NCBI RefSeq assembly: GCF_900101525.1
Contig: NZ_FMZD01000007.1
Location: forward strand, 62,001-126,000
From: Marinilactibacillus psychrotolerans
Lineage (GTDB): Bacteria; Bacillota; Bacilli; Lactobacillales; Carnobacteriaceae_A
Length of the DNA: 64,000 nt
Reading direction: 5' to 3'
A program made the translations under genes and the position numbers. The notes below the pieces were generated by a model that saw only the letters and a program-made list of their open reading frames with translations, had not been told where the DNA came from and ran no database searches. Below are positions 58,205 through 64,000 of this stretch, one piece after another; positions within the stretch are counted from its first letter, which is position 1, and every line of letters starts with the position of its first letter.

Positions 58205-59164
58205 GTGGAAATTATTAAGATTCATCATCCATATGATCCAACAGAAATTATTCAGGAGGATATAGTATTAATTCTTGGATTTTTTGATGGTATTCATAAA
58301 GGACATCAGAAAGTGATTGAAACAGGTGTGAGAATTGCTAAGGAAAGAGGCATAAAATCAGCGTTAATGACTTTTAATAGACACCCAGCTTTTGTGTATA
58401 AAAAATTCGATCCTGAATATCATTCTTATTTAACAACAATGGAAAGAAAAGAGCTGCTGATTGCGGAACTAGGGGTAGACATTTTATATGAGGTAGAGTT
58501 TACCTCTAGTTTCGGATCACTGCCACCTCAAGAATTTGTGGATCAGTATATTGTTGGCTGGCATGCCAAAGCAGTTGTTGCGGGTTTTGATTACACATAT
58601 GGCAAAGCAGATATCGCCAATATGGATAATCTCAACGAGTACGCTAAGAATAGATTTGATATTTTTAAGGTAGAGAAACAAGATGATTCCAATCAGAAAA
58701 TCAGCTCTTCAAGAATTAGACAAGCCATACTTGATGGAAAGTTGGCGAAAGCTAATGAATTGCTTGGATATTTATACGAAACAAGCGGATTTGTGATACA
58801 TGGAGATGCTAGAGGTAGAACACTAGGCTATCCAACTGCTAACATATTATCCGATCCAGATGTATTTATGCCTAAAATTGGTGTATATGCGGTCAAGATG
58901 CTTGTAAATAATACTTGGTATGATGGCATGGCTTCTATCGGTTATAATCCAACATTTGGATATAGAAAAAATCTTTCTGTGGAAGTACATCTGTTTGATT
59001 TCAAAAAAGAGATTTATGGAGAAAATGTTCGGATAAAGTGGGTTAAATATCTTAGAGATGAAATTAGATATGACTCTATAGAGGCTTTAATTAAACAATT
59101 ACGACAAGATGAGATAGAATCTAGAGAAGTTATCGCAAAGGTCAAAACAAATCAGATTTTATAG
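58205..59164 (+). CDS. ribF: Bifunctional riboflavin kinase/FAD synthetase (RibF)
   Basis: The 319-residue two-domain enzyme makes FMN and then FAD. The N-terminal nucleotidyltransferase has GFFDGIHKGHQ and SSSRIRQ; the C-terminal kinase has GRTLGYPTANI. It supplies cofactor for FabK and the flavin enzymes in this window. The GTG start follows TAGGTGA; the ATG two bases earlier is out of frame. Confidence 0.95.
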   Translation: MEIIKIHHPYDPTEIIQEDIVLILGFFDGIHKGHQKVIETGVRIAKERGIKSALMTFNRHPAFVYKKFDPEYHSYLTTMERKELLIAELGVDILYEVEFTSSFGSLPPQEFVDQYIVGWHAKAVVAGFDYTYGKADIANMDNLNEYAKNRFDIFKVEKQDDSNQKISSSRIRQAILDGKLAKANELLGYLYETSGFVIHGDARGRTLGYPTANILSDPDVFMPKIGVYAVKMLVNNTWYDGMASIGYNPTFGYRKNLSVEVHLFDFKKEIYGENVRIKWVKYLRDEIRYDSIEALIKQLRQDEIESREVIAKVKTNQIL

Positions 59165-59193
59165 TTGACAAGTTGTCGCTCTTTTGTTAAATT
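59165..59193 (+). promoter_or_regulatory. Promoter of the hrcA-grpE-dnaK-dnaJ operon
   Basis: The consensus TTGACA (59165-59170) and TAAATT (59188-59193) are 17 bp apart. The CIRCE element begins 10 bp after the -10, at the transcription start. Confidence 0.75.
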
Positions 59194-59202
59194 ATAAATG
59201 TG

Positions 59203-59229
59203 TTAGCACTCGAACAACTCGAGTGCTAA
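59203..59229 (+). promoter_or_regulatory. CIRCE operator
   Basis: TTAGCACTC-N9-GAGTGCTAA matches the consensus exactly. It is bound by HrcA as a heat-shock operator and also forms a hairpin in the mRNA leader. No CtsR-type site was seen here. Confidence 0.95.
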
Positions 59230-59315
59230 TTTAATGAGATTACTATAGTAAAATAGTATACTCGCCAATTTTGAAATTAAAGATGTCTCTAACCGTGCTT
59301 AGGGAGATGATGCAC

Positions 59316-60344
59316 ATGTTAACAGAGAGACAATTAATCATTCTGGAAACTATCATTAGGCTTTTTACTTCAACTAGCTTACCGGTAGGATCCAAGAAGT
59401 TAGTAGATGAAACGAATATCGAAGCTAGCTCTGCAACAATCAGAAACGAAATGAGTTCCCTTGAGAAAATGGGATTTATAGAAAAAACGCACTCTTCTTC
59501 TGGAAGAATTCCATCCTTAAAAGGGTATCGTTTTTATGTAGACCACCTCATTCAACCAAAACAAGTTGAAAAGGATCAGATCGTTATGATCAACAAAGCA
59601 TTCGGTAATCATGTTCGTCAGATGGATGACCTATTTCATCAGTCTGCTCAGTTATTATCACAATTAACTAGCTACACGGCCTTCGTCTTAGGACCTCAAG
59701 GGAAAACAAATAAGCTAACCGGATTTAGGTTAGTTTTATTGAATCATCATCAGGTGATGGCAATCATCCAAACTGATACAGGTGCGATAGAAAATACTGT
59801 TTTTCGTATATCTAAACACGTGAATGAATCAGATATTGAAAAAGTAACAAATATTTTTAATCAACATTTAGTTGGACATTCTTTGTATGAAGTTTACTTT
59901 AAACTGCAAAATGATATACCGCTATTAGTTGAAAAGTATGCTTCATCAGCAAAAGATATGTTAATCACAATCGAAGAAGTCTTTGGACAACCTAAAGAAG
60001 ATCGATTGCATATATCCGGTAAAACGAACTTGCTTGATTTTACTGATCATATGGATAGGAAAAAATTAAAGTCCTTATATGAATTACTAGATAATGAATT
60101 AGATTTGAATAGGATTTTAAGTAAAGTTACAGAAGACTTTGAAGTGAAAATTGGGACTGAATTAAATCATGAATTGTTTGATGATTTCAGTCTAGTCACA
60201 GCTACCTATAAAGTGGATGGTCATGGTGATGGAATCATAGCGGTATTAGGGCCAACAAGTATGCCATATGATCAAACTTTTGGAGTACTTGAAGTGTTTA
60301 GGAAACAATTAGCGGATACTTTACTCCAGTATTATTTAGAATAA
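59316..60344 (+). CDS. hrcA: HrcA, heat-inducible repressor
   Basis: The 342-residue repressor binds CIRCE and needs GroEL for folding. The N-terminal winged HTH has SLPVGSKKLVDE and ASSATIRNEMSSLEKMGFIEKTHSS, with SGRIPSLKGYRFYVDHL next. I chose ATG 59316 (MLTERQL, the usual family start), with AGGGAGATG before it; in-frame starts at 59271, 59307 and 59310 are less likely. Confidence 0.95.
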   Translation: MLTERQLIILETIIRLFTSTSLPVGSKKLVDETNIEASSATIRNEMSSLEKMGFIEKTHSSSGRIPSLKGYRFYVDHLIQPKQVEKDQIVMINKAFGNHVRQMDDLFHQSAQLLSQLTSYTAFVLGPQGKTNKLTGFRLVLLNHHQVMAIIQTDTGAIENTVFRISKHVNESDIEKVTNIFNQHLVGHSLYEVYFKLQNDIPLLVEKYASSAKDMLITIEEVFGQPKEDRLHISGKTNLLDFTDHMDRKKLKSLYELLDNELDLNRILSKVTEDFEVKIGTELNHELFDDFSLVTATYKVDGHGDGIIAVLGPTSMPYDQTFGVLEVFRKQLADTLLQYYLE

Positions 60345-60367
60345 AGATTTAAAAGTGAGGGACAATA

Positions 60368-60907
60368 ATGAAGGATAAGAATGAAGAAATAAATAGTCGT
60401 TCGAATGAAGAAGAAACGGACCAACAAGTTGATTCTAATGAAGAAGATCCAATTCAAGCAGAACTTGAACAAGTTAAGCAGCAGTTAAGCGAATCAGAAG
60501 ATCGTTATTTAAGATTACAAGCTGAACTGGCAAATATTCAAAAAAGAAATCAACGAGACAGAGAAATGGCAACTAGATATCGTTCTCAAGATCTTGCTAA
60601 AAATTTATTACCCGCTCTTGATAATATGGAGCGAGCACTTACAATTCAAGTAGAAGATGAAGCTGGTAAGAACTTGAAAAAAGGTGTCGAAATGGTCATT
60701 GAAAGTATTGACCAAGCTCTTAAGTCCGAAGGAATCGAAGTTATCGATGCTGAAGGTAAACCTTTTGATCCAAATTATCATGAAGCTTATACGCAAGTAC
60801 CAGCGGATAGTGAAGAAGACAGTGGTACTGTCGCACAGGTATTCGAAAAAGGTTATAAACTGCATGATCGTGTATTACGTGCAGCAAAAGTTGCTGTCTA
60901 TCAGTAA
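60368..60907 (+). CDS. grpE: GrpE, nucleotide exchange factor of DnaK
   Basis: The 179-residue protein has an acidic disordered N-terminus (1-30), a long dimerising coiled coil (about 31-95) and a beta domain with the signature [13 protein letters not shown] through [16 protein letters not shown]. It releases ADP from DnaK and acts as a thermosensor. Confidence 0.97.
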   Translation: MKDKNEEINSRSNEEETDQQVDSNEEDPIQAELEQVKQQLSESEDRYLRLQAELANIQKRNQRDREMATRYRSQDLAKNLLPALDNMERALTIQVEDEAGKNLKKGVEMVIESIDQALKSEGIEVIDAEGKPFDPNYHEAYTQVPADSEEDSGTVAQVFEKGYKLHDRVLRAAKVAVYQ

Positions 60908-60948
60908 AATCTAAAATCAGATTCAAAAATTAAAACAAAAATTTATGA

Positions 60949-62802
<1,854 letters not shown>

Positions 62803-62876
62803 ATTTCTTCGAAGAAAATAACTTGCTACCTTAATTTTGTAGGGGTAAGTTGACTAAGTAAACGAATAGTTCAAAT

Positions 62877-62909
62877 AAAAAGCCAAAGCTTAGTGCTTTT
62901 GGCTTTTTA
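62877..62909 (+). terminator. Intrinsic hairpin between dnaK and dnaJ
   Basis: AAAAGCCAAAGC (62878-62889) pairs with GCTTTTGGCTTTT (62895-62907) with one bulged base and T5. Partial read-through would lower DnaJ relative to DnaK; a weak promoter (TTGGCT 62899-62904, TATAGT 62922-62927) may add dnaJ transcripts. Confidence 0.75.
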
Positions 62910-62974
62910 TTCTAAGTATAGTATAGTCATATATAGAATACATCTAGCAACTCTTTAGAGTATGGAGGAATAAA

Positions 62975-64000
62975 ATGCCCGCAAAAGAAGATTACTATGA
63001 TCTTTTAGGCGTATCAAAAGATGCCTCAAAAGATGAAATAAAAAAAGCCTATAGAAAATTATCGAAAAAGTATCATCCAGACATTAGTGAAGAAGCAAAT
63101 GCTGATGAAATGTTCAAAAAAATCACTGAAGCTTATGAAGTGTTAAGCGATGAACAAAAACGAGCTGCTTATGATCAATATGGTCATGCTTCTACAGATC
63201 CTAATTTCGGAGCTGGTGGCGGATTTGGTGGAGCTGGCGGTTTCGGCGGCGGCGGATTTGAAGATATATTTGAACAATTCTTTGGTGGCGGCGGAAGAAG
63301 GTCTAGAAACCCTAACGCTCCGATGCAAGGAGAAGATCTTCAATATATTCTAGATCTTAAATTTGAAGAAGCTATTTTTGGGAAAGAAACTACGGTTCGT
63401 TATAGAAGAGAAGAAGAATGTAATAACTGTGGCGGTAGTGGTGCAAAACCTGGTACCAGCCCGCAAACCTGTTCTCAATGTGGTGGTGCAGGAGCGATTA
63501 ACGTAGAAAGAAATACACCATTTGGTCGTGTAATGACGCAGCAAGCTTGTCCAACTTGTCATGGAACTGGCCAAGAAATCAAAGAGAAATGTGAAGTATG
63601 TCATGGAACTGGTCATACTAAAGAACAACATTCTGTAAAAGTTACTGTACCAGCAGGTGTTGAAGATGGAAACCAGATGCGTCTACAAAATCAGGGAGAT
63701 GCTGGTAAAAACGGTGGGCCATATGGAGATCTTTATGTAGTCTTTAGAGTAGCAGATTCTGATCAATTCAAAAGAAAAGGTACGGAAATCTACTACGAAT
63801 TACCAATCAATATGGTTCAAGCAACGTTAGGAGATGAACTTGAAGTTCCTACTGTCCATGGAAAAGTTAAATTTAAGATACCTTCAGGTACTCAGCCAGG
63901 TACGACTTTCCGCTTAAAAGGAAAAGGAGCGCCACGCTTACGGGGAACAGGTAACGGTGATCAACATATTACAGTAAATGTTGAGATCCCTAAAAAAATA
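62975..64000 (+). CDS. dnaJ: DnaJ (Hsp40 co-chaperone), truncated by window edge
   Basis: The first 342 codons are present; about 40 remain beyond the edge. The J domain has the HPD motif at residues 34-36. A glycine- and phenylalanine-rich linker (about 75-110) follows. The zinc domain has four CxxCxGxG repeats ([32 protein letters not shown]), then the first substrate-binding beta domain. It stimulates DnaK ATPase. TGGAGGA precedes the ATG. Confidence 0.97.
   Translation, partial: MPAKEDYYDLLGVSKDASKDEIKKAYRKLSKKYHPDISEEANADEMFKKITEAYEVLSDEQKRAAYDQYGHASTDPNFGAGGGFGGAGGFGGGGFEDIFEQFFGGGGRRSRNPNAPMQGEDLQYILDLKFEEAIFGKETTVRYRREEECNNCGGSGAKPGTSPQTCSQCGGAGAINVERNTPFGRVMTQQACPTCHGTGQEIKEKCEVCHGTGHTKEQHSVKVTVPAGVEDGNQMRLQNQGDAGKNGGPYGDLYVVFRVADSDQFKRKGTEIYYELPINMVQATLGDELEVPTVHGKVKFKIPSGTQPGTTFRLKGKGAPRLRGTGNGDQHITVNVEIPKKI

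Noticed and set aside
59165-59178. GACAAGTTGTC inverted repeat on the hrcA -35 as a second heat-shock operator
   Set aside because: Five-base arms around one base are easily met by chance next to TTGACA, and it does not match CtsR direct repeats. CIRCE explains the control.

Overview
The window is an A/T-rich (roughly one third G+C by eye) chromosomal segment of a low-GC Gram-positive bacterium. Gene content and order point to Lactobacillales, most likely a Carnobacteriaceae-type lactic acid bacterium. The evidence is a complete FabT-regulated fabT-fabH-acpP-fabK-fabD-fabG-fabF-accBC-fabZ-accDA cluster using FabK rather than FabI; an rpsB-tsf-pyrH-frr, uppS-cdsA-rseP-proS-polC, rimP-nusA-rnpM-ylxQ-infB-rbfA, truB-ribF, hrcA-grpE-dnaK-dnaJ backbone; frequent TTG starts; many extended -10 promoters; and no heme-synthesis genes apart from one degenerate HemA relative. 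The genus is inference. No insertion sequences, phage genes, CRISPR arrays or rRNA were seen.

Layout. 1-4.1 kb: a tRNA-Arg(UCU) on the minus strand, then small independent units: a GSP17M-like acidic protein, a PgsA-like phosphatidyltransferase, an NAD(P)H:FMN reductase, an MhqR-like MarR repressor with an MhqD-like hydrolase, and a DUF2187 protein. 4.1-14.2 kb: the type II fatty acid synthesis and acetyl-CoA carboxylase cluster, with two FabT boxes before fabT and a third, with its own promoter and a stem-loop leader, between fabK and fabD. 14.2-27.8 kb: a TPR protein, trigger factor, ClpX, EngB, a HemA-like protein that has lost its catalytic cysteine, Obg, RNase Z, an SDR, a LapA-like protein, a DegV protein, RecJ and Apt.

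27.9-30.5 kb: an accessory patch with a small membrane protein and an HxlR regulator (minus strand) divergent from a luciferase-like monooxygenase and an FMN reductase, with TATAGTATA-type palindromes between them. 30.5-38.7 kb: lexA with an SOS box, divergent from ynzC; transketolase with a cre-like site on its -35; yneF; a heterodimeric ABC exporter behind a 21-bp palindrome; and plsC. 38.7-47 kb: rpsB-tsf, pyrH-frr, an unlisted 32-residue membrane-peptide ORF on the minus strand, then uppS-cdsA-rseP-proS. 47-64 kb: a branched RNA structure, polC, the nusA/infB operon behind a leader terminator, truB-ribF, and the CIRCE-controlled hrcA-grpE-dnaK-dnaJ operon, with dnaJ running off the right edge.

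How the genes work together. AccBCDA supplies malonyl-CoA, FabD/H/G/Z/K/F elongate acyl-ACP, FabT senses the output, and PlsC, CdsA and the PgsA-like enzyme carry acyl chains into phospholipid. UppS supplies the wall lipid carrier. The rest is core translation, replication and protein-quality machinery. The best candidates for something undescribed are the HemA-like pseudoenzyme in the classical hemA position, the 32-residue peptide gene, the structured leader before fabD and the branched RNA between proS and polC.
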